A stretch of 64,000 nt of DNA from Paraspadella gotoi. Its lineage: Eukaryota; Chaetognatha. The position numbers were made by a program, and so were the translations under genes. The notes under the pieces are model-generated. The model was not told the DNA's origin. It searched no databases and saw nothing but the letters and a program-made list of their open reading frames with translations. Shown in pieces: positions 11,196 through 26,991 of the stretch; positions within the stretch are counted from its first letter, which is position 1, and each line of letters starts with the position of its first letter. The stretch spans positions 20,894,684 to 20,958,683 of the forward strand of contig CM119263.1 of assembly GCA_051294375.1 (NCBI GenBank), written 5' to 3'.

Positions 11196-11522
11196 TCTCT
11201 CGTCGTCGTAGTCGTCGTCTGCGTCACGCATTTTTGCAATCATGGCTTCTAAAAGTGTGATATCATAGGGAGTTGAAAATTTATATATGGCTTCTAATCA
11301 TCAAGATCTTTAAAATTGTTATGTTCCATATCAATATTCCTATTTTTTATGTTTTATTTACAAAACAAAAACCTTTTAATTATATGTCTCTTTCCCTCTC
11401 TCTTTCTTTTAATTATATGTCGCTCTCTCTCTCTCTCTCTCTTTTTCTCAGTCACTGCTTCTTCTGATTTGTCTAAAAACGAGTTCTGGCTCTGCAGCGT
11501 CAAGCAGCATCGTCCAGCTTCT

Positions 11523-11554
<32 letters not shown>

Positions 11555-12185
11555 AACAAAAAAATTGTATATTTAAATATATATTGTGGGCTCACCAATA
11601 TTGAAGACGATGCCGTCAGCAGTTCACCATCCGTTCTCCCTTTTTCTTCCTTTTTTTTTTCCGCTTTTCTTGTATGAATCACAAGGGCGCAAACCCAAAT
11701 CCTTCAGATTGGGAGGAGTTCGCGCTACCTCGGGCACCATAGGTACTTTGACTTATTATTTGGACGAGTTAAAAGGGCTATTGAGCTTTCTCTCTCTCTC
11801 TCTTTATAATATGTCGCTCTCTCTCTCTTCTTTTTCTTCGTTGCTGCTGCTTTCTGATTCCAGCGGCTGTCAGGCTTTCTCTCTATCTCTCTTTTAATTA
11901 TATGTCGCTCTCTCTTTCTCTCTTTTTTTCTTCTGAATAGGGGTAGCCCCTCTCAATGGAGGGTGAATCAAAAATGTAGTATGGGAACATGCTCAAACGA
12001 AAATTTATGCATTTTTAAGTATATTTTCAATGTTCAAAAATTTTTTTATATGGCTCTATACCCAAATATTTATTTTTTAATATTTATTTATAGAAAGGAA
12101 AAAGAGTTTGGCCCTACTCAGATTCGTCGAAAAACGAGTTCAACTCTGCAGCGGCGGTCCAGTGGCTGTTCAGCTTCTCTCTATC

Positions 12186-12220
<35 letters not shown>

Positions 12221-13745
12221 TATTTTTTCTTCTGAATAGGGGTAGCCCCTCTCAAAGGGGTGAATCAAAAATTTAGTATGAGAACATGCTCAAATGAAAA
12301 TTTATACATTTTTAAGTTTACTTTCAATGTACAAAAAAATTTCTATGTGGGTAGGGAAGTGTGTGATTGAGCTGATATGAAGTTTCGATGGAATCGTCCG
12401 AGTGGAAAAGAGTTTAAATGGAAAAACAAAAAAATTAATTTCACTATTTGAACACCAATTGCTCATGATTGGATCGGGCGATTTACCTGAAATTTTATAT
12501 GTGAGTAGGAAAGTGTGTGTTTAAAGCTGGAATCAAGTTTCGATGGAATCGGTTTGAGTTTAAATGGAAAAAAACAAAAAACCTGTTTCACTAATTGATT
12601 ATCGCTTCTTTTCTCTTTTATATTAAATGTAAATGCAAGATGTATTAAACTAATCCAAATAATTAATTAGTTACTATAATCAATTAGTCAATTAATCAAT
12701 AATAATTAATCAGTATATAAATCAAAACAAACATTCGATCAAAAATTAATCAAATTAATAAATCAAATTAATCAATTAATTACCGATAATGTTCGTGGGC
12801 AGATCCGAAATGGTTGCTCAAACTTGTTTTTTTACAAAAAAAAAATTTTATTCACTTTTTTTTCGCTTTTCTTGTGTGAATCAGCAGGGCACGAACCCGA
12901 GTCCTTTGGCGCTACTGGACGAGTAAAGGGGCTGTTTAGCTACTCTCTCTCTTTTAATTATATGTCACTCTCTCTTTTTTCTTCTTGCATAGGGGTAGCC
13001 CCTCTCAATCGCGTGAGTCATAAATTTATAATGAGAACCTGCTCAAACGAAAATCTATACATTTTTAATTATATCTTTCAATGTACAAACAATTTTTATA
13101 TGGCTCTATACCCGAATATTTATTTTTTAATATTTATTTATAGAAAGGAAAGGACGTTCGACCCTATTCAGATTCGTCTAAAAACGAGTTCAGCTCTGAA
13201 GCGGCTGTCCAGCGGCTGTCCAGCTTTCTCTCTCTCTCTCTTGCTCTCTTTCTCTGTGTCTCTCTCTCTGTCTCTCTCTCTGTTTCTCTCTCTCTGTCTC
13301 TCTCTCTATGTCTCTCTCTCTGTCTCTCTCTCTGTCTCTCTCTGTACGATCTCTTTGCGTGATCGTGCGTTTTTCGAAAAATTCTGATTATTTTTCTCTT
13401 TCTAAAAACTTTTATTATCGCCATTTATTCCGCGCTTTTTCCTCAATACAAAATCCTAAAATTTACATCCGAGTTTTTCATGGATTTATATTACGGCTCT
13501 TAGATTTAGTCAGAAATGTTTTATGTTTGAAAACAAAGTTCGTACACTCTCTCTCTCTCTCTCTCTCACTCATATACGCGTTTGTTTGTTTTATTTACGA
13601 TGAATGACTCATCGCGTCAATGCAGGACTAAAATCGCATCAGTGAATGACTATCATCGCATCAATCATTTGGTTATCTTCGCATCAATTATTGATTATCA
13701 TTGCATCAATTTTTGGTTATTATCGCATCAATTATTGGTTACCAT
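11196..13745. repeat. CT modules and minisatellite, copy 1
   Basis: The T-run end of a split two-hairpin unit (11196-11234) is followed by ~300-bp modules (unit starts near 11938 and 12237, and again near 12990). A block with AAGTGTGTGATTGAGCTG and AAGTTTCGATGGAATCG words lies at 12345-12600, then AT-rich ATTAATCAATTA repeats and a short ~22-bp minisatellite (13600-13745). No gene. Confidence 0.65.
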
Positions 13746-13894
13746 CGAAAGCTGGCTCGATATTATGCTTTTAAGATTTTTTTTTGTCTTTTTTTTTTAA
13801 ATAAATTAATTTTGAAAGAAAAATAATCAAGCTCGTGTGTAATTATGTAGTTTCCAACACAGCGAAACTAGAATGCGGCCAGCACAAGAATACT

Positions 13895-13945
13895 CTCACA
13901 ACTGTCTTGAAATCTTACCACTGTCCTTTCTCAATTCTTTGTTGG

Positions 13946-14000
<55 letters not shown>

Positions 14001-14110
14001 ACTCTCTCTATCCCCAACTTTATGATTGTGAAAAATACAACTGTCAAATGCTGATGAAGACTCGAAAACAAGAGTCGAAAGATGTCCAATACTTTGTAAT
14101 AAAATAGAAA
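13895..14110 (+). mobile_element. Fragment with hammerhead-like motif, copy 1
   Basis: CACTGTCC.., CTCAATTC..TTTGTTGGAA, a (CT)n tract and then CTGATGA (14051-14057), a stem GACTC/GAGTC and GAAA (14077-14080). The order is that of the fold-back elements at 27-566 and 44575-44950. GAAAC is altered to GAAAG, so this copy is degenerate. Confidence 0.45.
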
Positions 14111-14666
14111 ACTTTCGTTTCGAATCTCCTGACCATTTTCCTAAACTTTTATCTATTTTGTTTAACATTTTTTTGGCTCATTTTAATCTGTATAACAAGG
14201 AACGAGCTGGTCAATTAATTCATAAACTAATAATTTTGAAATGAGAAATGGGTTTTAATATTTACATTTAATTGTATCTTCTGCCTCTTTGATGCCCATT
14301 CCCGATATCATAGTCGCATTAATCACCAATTTTTGCTCTCTGGTGGTCTGCAGTTGGTTATGTCTTAAGCCCTGGTCCCAGCCACCAATATTGTGCATAA
14401 AAAGAAAGCTGTCTTTACCAGCTTTCAGAATTTCCCCATCCCAGATCTCTGTATTAGCAACCGTTGGTGCTTTGTTCAATACTCTTTGTACATTCAATCC
14501 ATCCAGCCCTCTCTTTTGATGGCCGAATTTGTTCACTCAATAAAAAATATTTTTTTATTATTAGATTTATTATTAGATTTAATAAACATTTTTTTATAAT
14601 AATATCCTTTGACAAGGATAGCTCAATCAGAATTCAAAAAGATACTTTTGTCTTTTTTAGTACCTC

Positions 14667-14691
14667 NNNNNNNNNNNNNNNNNNNNNNNNN
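14667..14691. other. Assembly gap (25 N)
   Basis: Scaffold gap joining the two copies of the 5.8-kb duplication. Confidence 0.99.
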
Positions 14692-14727
<36 letters not shown>

Positions 14728-15216
14728 CCGGAGATCAAGGATGTCTGTCTGAATGATGGGCAAGACTTAGGTGGAAATCGCGCGAAAATCCTCGTCTCAA
14801 ACGAGAATCAGCAATTTGATCCGAGGCGAGAAAGCAATTGGATCGGGATCGTTCAAGCGATAGGATTGCAAGCCGCCAAGCAGATGTTACCCCACGGCGG
14901 TCGTTAAATTGCATTTGTCAGTTTCTCTCACGCTGCGTCGCAGCGCGATGTTGCAAGTTGCTAAAAAACAATGGAACTTACAATTTTTTTCTCTTACTAA
15001 AAGAAAATCAAATTTAAAATCATTTTGTTGCACTTGCAGTATTGTTCACTAAATTAGAGAACTGTAACACGTCGGGTGGGGACGTAACTTAAAATACTCA
15101 CAGTCGAAAGACCGTGTCGCTTCGCCGGGTCCTGGCTCTATAATCATTCAAGATTCCTTCTTTGTGACGTAGACGTCGTCGTCGTTATGACTTGAAAAAG
15201 GCATTCGTCGTCCAAG

Positions 15217-16999
15217 TATGTCATCCTTCAGAATCGCCTCCCCCCCGGGGGCGCTGCTAGGGCGGCCCCTCGGGGTGGCCCCGCGGGACTGCCCCGGGGG
15301 CAAGCAAATCCTTACTGCCTGGGGGCGGCCCCTGTAGCCTCTTTTTTTTGGGCCCCAAGGGGCCACTCCAGGGGGAATCCCCCAGGGCTAGAAAAACCTT
15401 TCCCCTGGGGGCCACCCCCAGGGGAATGAATTTGCTGCCCCTGGAACGGCTCTCTCTCCCTCCTATTTCTCCTCTCTCTTCTTCACTTTCTTTCTCTCTT
15501 TCTCTATCTCTTTTCTTTTTTCATCTTTTATTAAAATAAATTATAAAATAAAATAATTATTTCACTTCAATTAATCAATCAATAAACCAATAGCTGCGCC
15601 AATACCAATATGCATAATTTGGTCAACTTGCATGTCAAATGACATAATTTGGTCCAACTGAACATAATTTGGACAACTGGATATAATTTGGTCAACTTTT
15701 AGAATTTGTAAACTTTTATAATTTGGTCAACTTTTTATAATTTGGTCAACTTTTACAATCTTGGTCAACTTTAACAATTTGGTCAACCTGACATATTTAG
15801 TAATTTTTTGTTATAATTTAGTCAACTTGCATAATTTGGTTAACCTTCATAATTTGGTAAACTTTCATAATTTGGTCAACTGACATAATTTGGTCAACTG
15901 ATATAATTTGGTCAACTTTTAGAATTGGTAACTTTTATAATTTGGTAAACTTTTCATAATTTGGTCAACTGTCATAATTTGGACAACTTGCATAATTTGG
16001 TCAACTTGCGTAATTTGGTCATACAATCAACTTAACAATTAACTAATTATTATAATTTCATCTGTAAAAAATAAAAAGAGAGAAAGAGTGAAAAAATTTT
16101 TAATATAATTCAAGTAAATGTGACTTTTGTTTTTTCTATTAAAACTCACTTTCACTTGCATACTTTTTTACCCACACACAAAATTTTATTTAATTCATTT
16201 ATGAAATTTTAAATAGGTAGAATAAATAGTAGGATGGTTTTTTTTTTAATTAAACTTATAAAAAAATTAATTAATTAATTAATTATTAATACCAGTCTTT
16301 AAGTCCGTCCCACATTAGCATTAAACAAAATTATTCATGATTAGATATATGGATTGAATAAATCTTGTTAGTGGGTAGAAAAGTGTGTGACTGAGCTAGA
16401 TAAAGTTTTGCTCACTTTCTCTCTCAAACATCAGCCTTTCCTCAACAAGTGAGTTCATCTGAGGCAATCTACAAACTGACAATTATTAATTACAAATCTT
16501 AAATGAAAAAAATTATTTCACGTTAACAATAATTTGAAAAAAAATGTAAATTTTTTTTAGTTACATAAAACAAGTCTTGAAAGATAGAAGAGAGGAAAAG
16601 ATAGAGAGAGAGAAAGAAAAAGAAAGAAAGAAAAAGAAAAAGATAGAAAAAAAGAGAGAGAGAGAGAGATAAAGTGTGAGAGAAAGAGAGAAGAGAGAGT
16701 AACAGACAGGGAGAGATATTCTCAGATACAATAACATTGTCAGAAAGTATATTTTTTTATCTAAACTTTGCTCTCTCCTTAACTCGCCCTGGGGAGCACT
16801 TTTTTGCTCCCCAAGGGGTTACCCCCAGGGGCAGACTTTTTTTGGCCCCAGGGGGCCGCCCCGGGGGGTTCCCCCTGGGGCAAACATTTTGGTCTATTAG
16901 GGCGCCCCTCAATGACCATTTTGCTGCTCCCCCTGGAATAGTCTGCCCCCTGGGGCCGCCAGAGCCGCCCCGCGGGCGGAGGATTTGGGAGATGACATA
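15217..16999. mobile_element. DNA-transposon-like element with GC-rich ends, copy 2
   Basis: Same element as 9323-11195, in the duplicated segment: TATGTCATC at the left end, GATGACATA at 16991-16999, GC-palindrome-rich subterminal blocks and an AT-rich centre with a TTTGGTCAACTT minisatellite. Frames across the GC blocks are not conserved between copies. Confidence 0.6.
15605..16030. repeat. ~17-bp minisatellite, copy 2
   Basis: Array of ATAATTTGGTCAACTTT-type units, the counterpart of 9700-10190. Confidence 0.75.
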
Positions 17000-17326
17000 T
17001 CTCTCGTCGTCGTAGTCGTCGTCTGCTGCACGCATTTTTGCAATCATGGCTTCTAAAAGTGTGATATCATAGGGAGTTGAAAATTTATATATGGCTTCTA
17101 ATCATCAAGATCTTTAAAATTGTTATGTTCCATATCAATATTCCTATTTTTTATGTTTTATTTACCAAACAAAAACCTTTTAATTATATGTCTCTTTCCC
17201 TCTCTCTTTCTTTTAATTATATGTCGCTCTCTCTCTCTCTCTCTCTTTTTCTCAGTCACTCTTCTTCTGATTTGTCTAAAAACGAGTTCTGGCTCTGCAG
17301 CGTCAAGCAGCATCGTCCAGCTTCTT

Positions 17327-17358
<32 letters not shown>

Positions 17359-17978
17359 AACAAAAAAATTGTATATTTAAATATATATTGTGGGCTCACC
17401 AATATTGAAGACGATGCCGTCAGCAGTTCACCATCCGTTCTCCCTTTTTCTTCCTTTTTTTTTCCGCTTTTCTTGTATGAATCACAAGGGCGCAAACCCA
17501 AATCCTTCAGATTGGGAGGAGTTCGCGCTACCTCGGGCACCATAGGTACTTTGACTTATTATTTGGACGAGTAAAAGGGCTATTGAGCTTCTCTCTCTCT
17601 CTCTTTATAATATGTCGCTCTCTCTCTCTCTTTTTCTTCGTTGCTGCTGCTTCTGATTCCAGCGGCTGTCAGGCTTCTCTCTATCTCTCTTTTAATTATA
17701 TGTCGCTCTCTCTTTCTCTCTTTTTTTCTTCTGAATAGGGGTAGCCCCTCTCAATGGGGTGAATCAAAAATGTAGTATGGGAACATGCTCAAACGAAAAT
17801 TTATGCATTTTTAAGTATATTTTCAATGTTCAAAAATTTTTTTATATGGCTCTATACCCAAATATTTATTTTTTAATATTTATTTATAGAAAGGAAAAGA
17901 GTTTGGCCCTACTCAGATTCGTCGAAAAACGAGTTCAACTCTGCAGCGGCGGTCCAGTGGCTGTTCAGCTTCTCTCTA

Positions 17979-18014
<36 letters not shown>

Positions 18015-19545
18015 TATTTTTTCTTCTGAATAGGGGTAGCCCCTCTCAAAGGGGTGAATCAAAAATTTAGTATGAGAACATGCTCAAATGAAAATTTATA
18101 CATTTTTAAGTTTACTTTCAATGTACAAAAAAATTTCTATGTGGGTAGGGAAGTGTGTGATTGAGCTGTATATGAAGTTTCGATGGAATCGTCCGAGTGG
18201 AAAAGAGTTTAAATGGAAAAAACAAAAAAATTAATTTCACTATTTGAACACCAATTGCTCATGATTGGATCGGGCGATTTACCTGAAATTTTATATGTGA
18301 GTAGGAAAGTGTGTGTTTAAGCTGGAAATCAAGTTTCGATGGAATCGTTTGAGTTTAAATGGAAAAAACAAAAAACCTGTTTCACTAATTGATTACGCTT
18401 CTTTTTCTTTTTATATTAAATGTAAATGCAAGATGTATTAACTAATCAAATAATTAATTAGTTACTTAATCAATTAGTCAATTAATCAATAATTAATTAA
18501 TCAGTATATAAATCAAAACAAACATTTCGGATCAAAAATTAATCAAATTAATAAATCAAATTAATCAATTAATTACCGATAATGTTCGTGGGCAGATCCG
18601 AAATTGGTTGCTCAAACTTGTTTTTTTACAAAAAAAAATTTTATTCACTTTTTTTTCGCTTTTCTTGTGTGAATCAGCAGGGCACGAACCCGAGTCCTTT
18701 GGCGCTACTGGACGAGTAAAGGGGCTGTTTAGCTACTCTCTCTCTTTTAATTATATGTCACTCTCTCTCTCTTTTTTTCTTCTGCATAGGGGTAGCCCCT
18801 CTCAATCGGGTGAGTCATAAATTTATAATGAGAACCTGCTCAAACGAAAATCTATACATTTTTAATTATACTTTCAATGTACAAACAATTTCTTATATGG
18901 CTCTATACCCGAATATTTATTTTTTAATATTTATTTATAGAAAGGAAAGGAGTTCGACCCTATTCAGATTCGTCTAAAAACGAGTTCAGCTCTGAAGCGG
19001 CTGTCCAGCGGCTGTCCAGCTTTCTCTCTCTCTCTCTCTGTCTCTTTCTCTGTGTCTCTCTCTCTGTCTCTCTCTCTGTTTCTCTCTCTCTGTCTCTCTC
19101 TCTATGTCTCTCTCTCTGTCTCTCTCTCTGTCTCTCTCTGTACGATCTCTTGCGTGATCGTGCGTTTTTCGAAAAATTCTGATTATTTTTCTCTTTCTAA
19201 AAACTTTTATTATCGCCATTTATTCCGCGCTTTTTCCTCAATACAAAATCCTAAATTTACATCCGAGTTTTTCATGGATTTATATTACGGCTCTTAGATT
19301 TAGTCAGAATATGTTTTATGTTTGAAAACAAAGTTCGTACACTCTCTCTCTCTCTCTCTCACTCATATACGCGTTTGTTTGTTTTATTTACGATGAATGA
19401 CTCATCGCGTCAATGCAGGACTAAAATCGCATCAGTGAATGACTATCATCGCATCAATCATTTGGTTATCTTCGCATCAATTATTGATTATCATTGCATC
19501 AATTTTTGGTTATTATCGCATCAATTATTGGTTACCATCGAAAGC
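17000..19545. repeat. CT modules and minisatellite, copy 2
   Basis: Counterpart of 11196-13745, with module starts near 17735 and 18031 and a short ~22-bp minisatellite at the end. No gene. Confidence 0.65.
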
Positions 19546-19654
19546 TGGCTCGATCATTATGCTTTTAAGATTTTTTTTTGTCTTTTTTTTTTAAATAAAT
19601 TAATTTTGAAAGAAAAATAATCAAGCTCGTGTGTAATTATGTAGTTTCCAACAC

Positions 19655-19739
19655 AGCGAAACATGAATGCGGCCAGCACAAGAATACTCTCACAACTGTC
19701 TTGAAATCTTACCACTGTCCTTTCTCAATTCTTTGTTGG

Positions 19740-19789
<50 letters not shown>

Positions 19790-19885
19790 TCTATCCCCAA
19801 CTTTATGATTGTGAAAAATACAACTGTCAAATGCTGATGAAGACTCGAAAACAAGAGTCGAAAGATGTCCAATACTTTGTAATAA
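19655..19885 (+). mobile_element. Fragment with hammerhead-like motif, copy 2
   Basis: Counterpart of 13895-14110; CTGATGA at 19834-19840 and GAAA at 19860-19863. Confidence 0.45.
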
Positions 19886-20452
19886 AATAGAAAACTTTCG
19901 TTTTCGAATCTCCTGACCATTTTCCTAAACTTTTATCTATTTTGTTTAACATTTTTTTGGCTCATTTTAATCTGTATAACAAGGAACGAGCTGGTCAATT
20001 AATTCATAAACTAATAATTTTGAAATGAGAAATGGGTTTTAATATTTACATTTAATTGTATCTTCTGCCTCTTTGATGCCCATTCCCGATATCATAGTCG
20101 CATTAATCACCAAATTTTTGCTCTCTGGTGGTCTGCAGTTGGTTATGTCTTAAGCCCTGGTCCCAGCCACCAATATTGTGCATAAAAAGAAAGCTGTCTT
20201 TACCAGCTTTCAGAATTTCCCCATCCCAGATCTCTGTATTAGCCAACCGTTGGTGCTTTGTTCAATACTCTTTGTACATTCAATCCATCCAGCCCTCTCT
20301 TTTGATGGCCGAATTTGTTCACTCAATAAAAAAATATTTTTTTATTATTAGATTTATTATTAGATTTAATAAACATTTTTTTATAATAATATCCTTTGAC
20401 AAGGATAGCTCCAATCAGAATTCAAAAAGATACTTTTGTCTTTTAGTACCTC

Positions 20453-20811
20453 TAATATCTCATGAATAGATAAAAGTAAAAGAACAGTAAAAGACAATTA
20501 TCAGTGGAGATTAAGCCAAACAACTCTGATCTTTAAAGTTTAATAACCAATTTCATTTACTTAATTTTATTGTTGATATCAGTTTTAGTTTTTGTCACAT
20601 TGTATTGCTTTAAAAGAGTTTTGTTTCATGCTTTTGTTTTTTATTCATTATATAAATTTTTTTAAAAAATAATAAAACAAAGTTTTTAACGTTTACAAAC
20701 AATAAATTTTGTAAATATTAAAAATAAACCTCTCTGTTCTCAATAAAATAGAAGAAAAAAAGAATATCAAACTTGACATAAATGTAACAATAATGTGAAG
20801 TAGTTACTGAA
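20453..20811. other. AT-rich, no gene seen
   Basis: Plain AT-rich sequence with short A and T runs; nothing recognised. Confidence 0.5.
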
Positions 20812-22798
20812 GGACCTTAGAGGTCCCAGAAATATCATACATTTATGAAAGTTCCTGATACCTGCAAAGTTTCCAGAATCGAAGGCCGGTAGACTACGCG
20901 GGTCTACAGCTCCTCTTCTCCTCCTCACGGGGATTCGGGGTCGCGTTCAAGTTTAGGGCAGTCCATCTTCTCTCTCTCTCTCCGCCTCTTTCTCTCTCCC
21001 TTTTTTCGGACATTTTATTATTTTTCGGATAGAGTTTAGACCTCAGTTGTAAAATACATTTATTCTCCTCCCATTCATTTCGGTTTCTACTAGACTTGAG
21101 ACACAGTTAGGCCCCGAGCCCACCAGTTAGAGTGGCGCCCAATGTGCCAAATTTAGTGGAGAAAACGAATATCACTATAAAAAATTTTCCTGGATGCTCA
21201 TTATGGATTTTCCACGCCAGTTTTTGCGTTGAACCACTTCCGGTTTTAAAAATTCAGGATTTTTGGAAATAAATAAGCTGTTATTCAGCCAGCATACTTA
21301 AATTAATCAAAATAAAGTTACCAATAACCTTAATATTACATTTTTTATTTTAGTTTATAAATCAGGTTATAAAAATATTATTACAAATGGCGTCAAGTTA
21401 AAACTTCATAATTCTTTTAAGCCAAATTGGCCCTGACCAAACTACTTTACTAATTTTAATAAAATTTTACTGTCTGGTTAAACAAATAGAACTGTCTAAG
21501 GGATTTTAAATTTTTAATCCTTAAACCAATGTATTGGCTTTTAAAAAGATTACCAAGTGATGCAAAAAGTAGCAAATTAGATGGAAGGCAACTTGGCCTT
21601 TGCAGCTAGCAAGCCTCTCACTCAACCCTTACCCTAAACCGGGCCCTAAACAAAACCTTAATCTTAATCAGTTTCCCTGGCTTGGGATATCTAACCTAAC
21701 CCTAGCCCTAACCCTAATGTGGGCTTTTTGTCTTACCCGAGCAACCTTTCCCCTAATCTTAACCCAAGCTCGTGTACTTCCTGCTCAACCTTAACCCCAA
21801 ACCGGTCCCTGATCCAAACCCTCACCAGTTTCCCTGGCTGGTGAAATCTGCAGAGAGCCACTTCCTTAGCCCTAACCCTAACCTAGGCTTCCTGTTTTAT
21901 ATCATGCCAGAACTCTAACCCTGCATCACTCCAGAACCTCTCCACCAACCCTCACATCAGCCTGAGGTTCACCTCTGAGCCTCAACTCAGGCATCCCTGC
22001 TTCCCAGCAATCAATAAGGCTAAACTTTAATTCTTAATTTTCTTCCCCAGTACTTTCCCTAACCCTAACCCAAGCTTCCTGTCCTTTTCTAAGCCTGTCC
22101 AAATTGCAATATCATAATACTTAATCATGGCAACCTAGCCAAATGATAATTTTGTTGTAAGCGAGCTTAGAAAGGCTTGTACTAGGGATATTAAGATTTG
22201 AGGCTTGCAAATGAATAAGAGGCCTAGACTAGGGTTTTGGTTGGGAGAGAGGTTTTGGGTTAAGGTTGAGTGGGAGGCTTGCTCGCCACAAAGGACAAGG
22301 CACCTTTTATCTAATTTGGCAAACCTTTAAAGGCAACATCTTGGCTTAAGGATTAAATATTTAAAATCCTTTAGAGAATTCTATTTATATAACCGAATCA
22401 TACTTTCTTATACAATCTTATTAGAATTTGTAGAGTAATTTGGTCAGGGACGATTTGGCTTAAAAAAACTAATAATTTCTAATTTGAAGTCTTTCTTAAT
22501 AATAATTTTTTAACCTTATTTAAAAACCACAACAAAAAATTTAGTAATAAGGTTATTAATAACTTTATTTTGATTAATTTAAGTATGCTGGCTGAATAAC
22601 AGCTCATTTTTTTTCAAAAATACTAATTTTTTAAAACCGGAAGTGGTACGACGCAAAAACTGGCGTGGAAAATCCATCAAGAGCATTCAGGGAAATTTTT
22701 TATTGTGATATTTGTTTTCTCCACTAAATTTGGCACAAGAAACTTTGCAGGTATCAGGAACTTTCAAAAATGCATGGTATTTCTGGGAGCTCTAAGGC
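20812..22798. mobile_element. ~2-kb fold-back element with CCCTAA-like repeats
   Basis: Outer ends CCTTAGAG and CTCTAAGG start long diverged inverted arms. Matching landmarks are CTGATACCTGCAAAG / CTTTGCAGGTATCAG, TGCCAAATTTAGTGGAG / CTCCACTAAATTTGGCA, AAACCGGAAGTGG on the right arm, CAGCCAGCATACTTAAAT / ATTTAAGTATGCTGGCTG, and GCAAGCCTC.CACTCAACC / GGTTGAGTGGGAGGCTTGC. Inner arms and central loop (about 21600-22280) contain many CCCTAACCC and CTTAACC words. No credible frame. The left arm is longer because of an insertion. Confidence 0.7.
20876..21146 (+). mobile_element. Insertion in left arm with PBS-like word
   Basis: Sequence present in the left arm but missing from the right. It ends in GTGGCGCCCAATGTGCC, which resembles the TGGCGCCCAA-type primer-binding sites of LTR retroelements, preceded by a CT-rich tract. 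It may be an LTR edge plus PBS fragment; the right arm could instead have lost it. Confidence 0.3.

Positions 22799-25420
<2,622 letters not shown>

Positions 25421-25495
<75 letters not shown>
25421..25495. repeat. (GA)n microsatellite
   Basis: Uninterrupted GA repeat of about 75 bases. Confidence 0.98.
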
Positions 25496-25499
<4 letters not shown>

Positions 25500-25899
25500 G
25501 AAATTGATTTCTTTCCTTCGTCTTCAGATCGTTCAAATAGTTCAGAATATCCCTACCTAAATCCTCACTCTTGTCCTTTCCCCAATTTATTGTTTTTTTA
25601 ACTTAATGCACCTTATTTTTGACGACAAAAGGTAAGTGACGAAACAAATTTAATAAGGATTTGTCTTTTCATTTTTTATTTGAAATCATTGTGTCGACGA
25701 TGACCGTTAATAACTTTTTTTCAACTTATGCACTCAACGCAACCTCAATAATTAAATATGTATTGTAATTTCTCAGTGTTTAAGTGCAATAAATCGAGTT
25801 AGTTTAAACATTACTTTATTAATTCCTTACTGAAAAAAGGTTCCCAGGCGCCAACTGAGAGCGCGGAGAGAAATTTTCTCGCTACACTGCGCTTTTGTT

Positions 25900-26280
25900 T
25901 TGTTTGTGTCAGTTTTTTTTTAATCCCGTTTTAATCAAATCGAGCTCATTTCAGCCGGCGCCCTCTATAGGCGCTCTTTTCTCGGCTGGCGCCCCCTTTT
26001 CGCCATTTCTTGATACGAACGCCATTAATACTTTCTTCAACGCTGCAACGTTCATTTCGCCGCGCGGATGCCATCTAGAATGACGCTGCAGCGACAGCAC
26101 CCGACGCTCCGGCGCCGCCCTGGGCGTCAAGAGCTGGCTTCGTTACCAGGACGGTGAACGACTGGCGTTTCCCGGAGCAGCTGGAGACATCGAACGGCGA
26201 AAGAAAGAAAGACGATGCGACACCTGGCGGTCGGGTCAAGGAGCGACAGTGAACGGTGAGCGAAAACAAAAGACGTTGAA
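25900..26280. other. GC-richer CpG-containing stretch, function unknown
   Basis: Contains GGCGCC words (GCCGGCGCCCTC, GGCTGGCGCCCC, CCGGCGCCGCCC) and many CpG. Open frames exist on both strands without an identifiable family. It may be a promoter or first-exon region truncated by the following gap. Confidence 0.3.
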
Positions 26281-26357
26281 TGGAGTTCGTCAGTGGAAAG
26301 AGTAGAAAGAGAGAAAGGGTGGGAGACAGAGAAAATAAAAGAGAGAGAGAGAGAGAG

Positions 26358-26724
26358 NNNNNNNNNNNNNNNNNNNNNNNNNNNNNNNNNNNNNNNNNNN
26401 NNNNNNNNNNNNNNNNNNNNNNNNNNNNNNNNNNNNNNNNNNNNNNNNNNNNNNNNNNNNNNNNNNNNNNNNNNNNNNNNNNNNNNNNNNNNNNNNNNNN
26501 NNNNNNNNNNNNNNNNNNNNNNNNNNNNNNNNNNNNNNNNNNNNNNNNNNNNNNNNNNNNNNNNNNNNNNNNNNNNNNNNNNNNNNNNNNNNNNNNNNNN
26601 NNNNNNNNNNNNNNNNNNNNNNNNNNNNNNNNNNNNNNNNNNNNNNNNNNNNNNNNNNNNNNNNNNNNNNNNNNNNNNNNNNNNNNNNNNNNNNNNNNNN
26701 NNNNNNNNNNNNNNNNNNNNNNNN
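26358..26724. other. Assembly gap (367 N)
   Basis: Preceded by a GA tract and followed by CATT repeats and a CT tract, so the gap probably covers simple repeats. Confidence 0.99.
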
Positions 26725-26955
26725 CATTCATTCATTCATTCTCTCTCTCTCAACCTCTACCCTCGACATCAAGTATTCGGTTGAAATTTGATCGATTTGT
26801 CGAAAATAAAAGACAATTAATGGAGGCCTTTAGGTCTGAGCCTTTTTCCTCGGCCTCCTCATTGGTTTTTTAAAGAAAAGATAATTAAAACTCGTCGAAG
26901 CGAAAGATAAAAAGTGGGGGAAAAAACAAAAGTCGCCGACGAAATGGGATCCGCT

Positions 26956-26991
<36 letters not shown>

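Larger units (their letters stand above)
8816..14666. repeat. Large direct duplication, copy 1 (contig end)
   Basis: From GCACCGGAGATCAAGGATG to TAGTACCTC it runs in the same order as 14723-20452, differing chiefly by one- or two-base insertions. The copy stops at a 25-N gap while copy 2 continues into unique sequence. The parsimonious reading is one locus assembled twice. Confidence 0.85.
14692..20452. repeat. Large direct duplication, copy 2
   Basis: Repeats copy 1 (8816-14666) through TAGTACCTC, then continues into new sequence. It generally lacks the extra single bases of copy 1. Confidence 0.85.

Noticed and set aside
12824-13387. 187-codon plus-strand frame
   Set aside because: Runs through CT modules as poly Ser-Leu; the duplicate copy does not keep the frame.
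26075-26873. Several frames of 145-218 codons
   Set aside because: They are made of undetermined bases with GA/CT tract edges.
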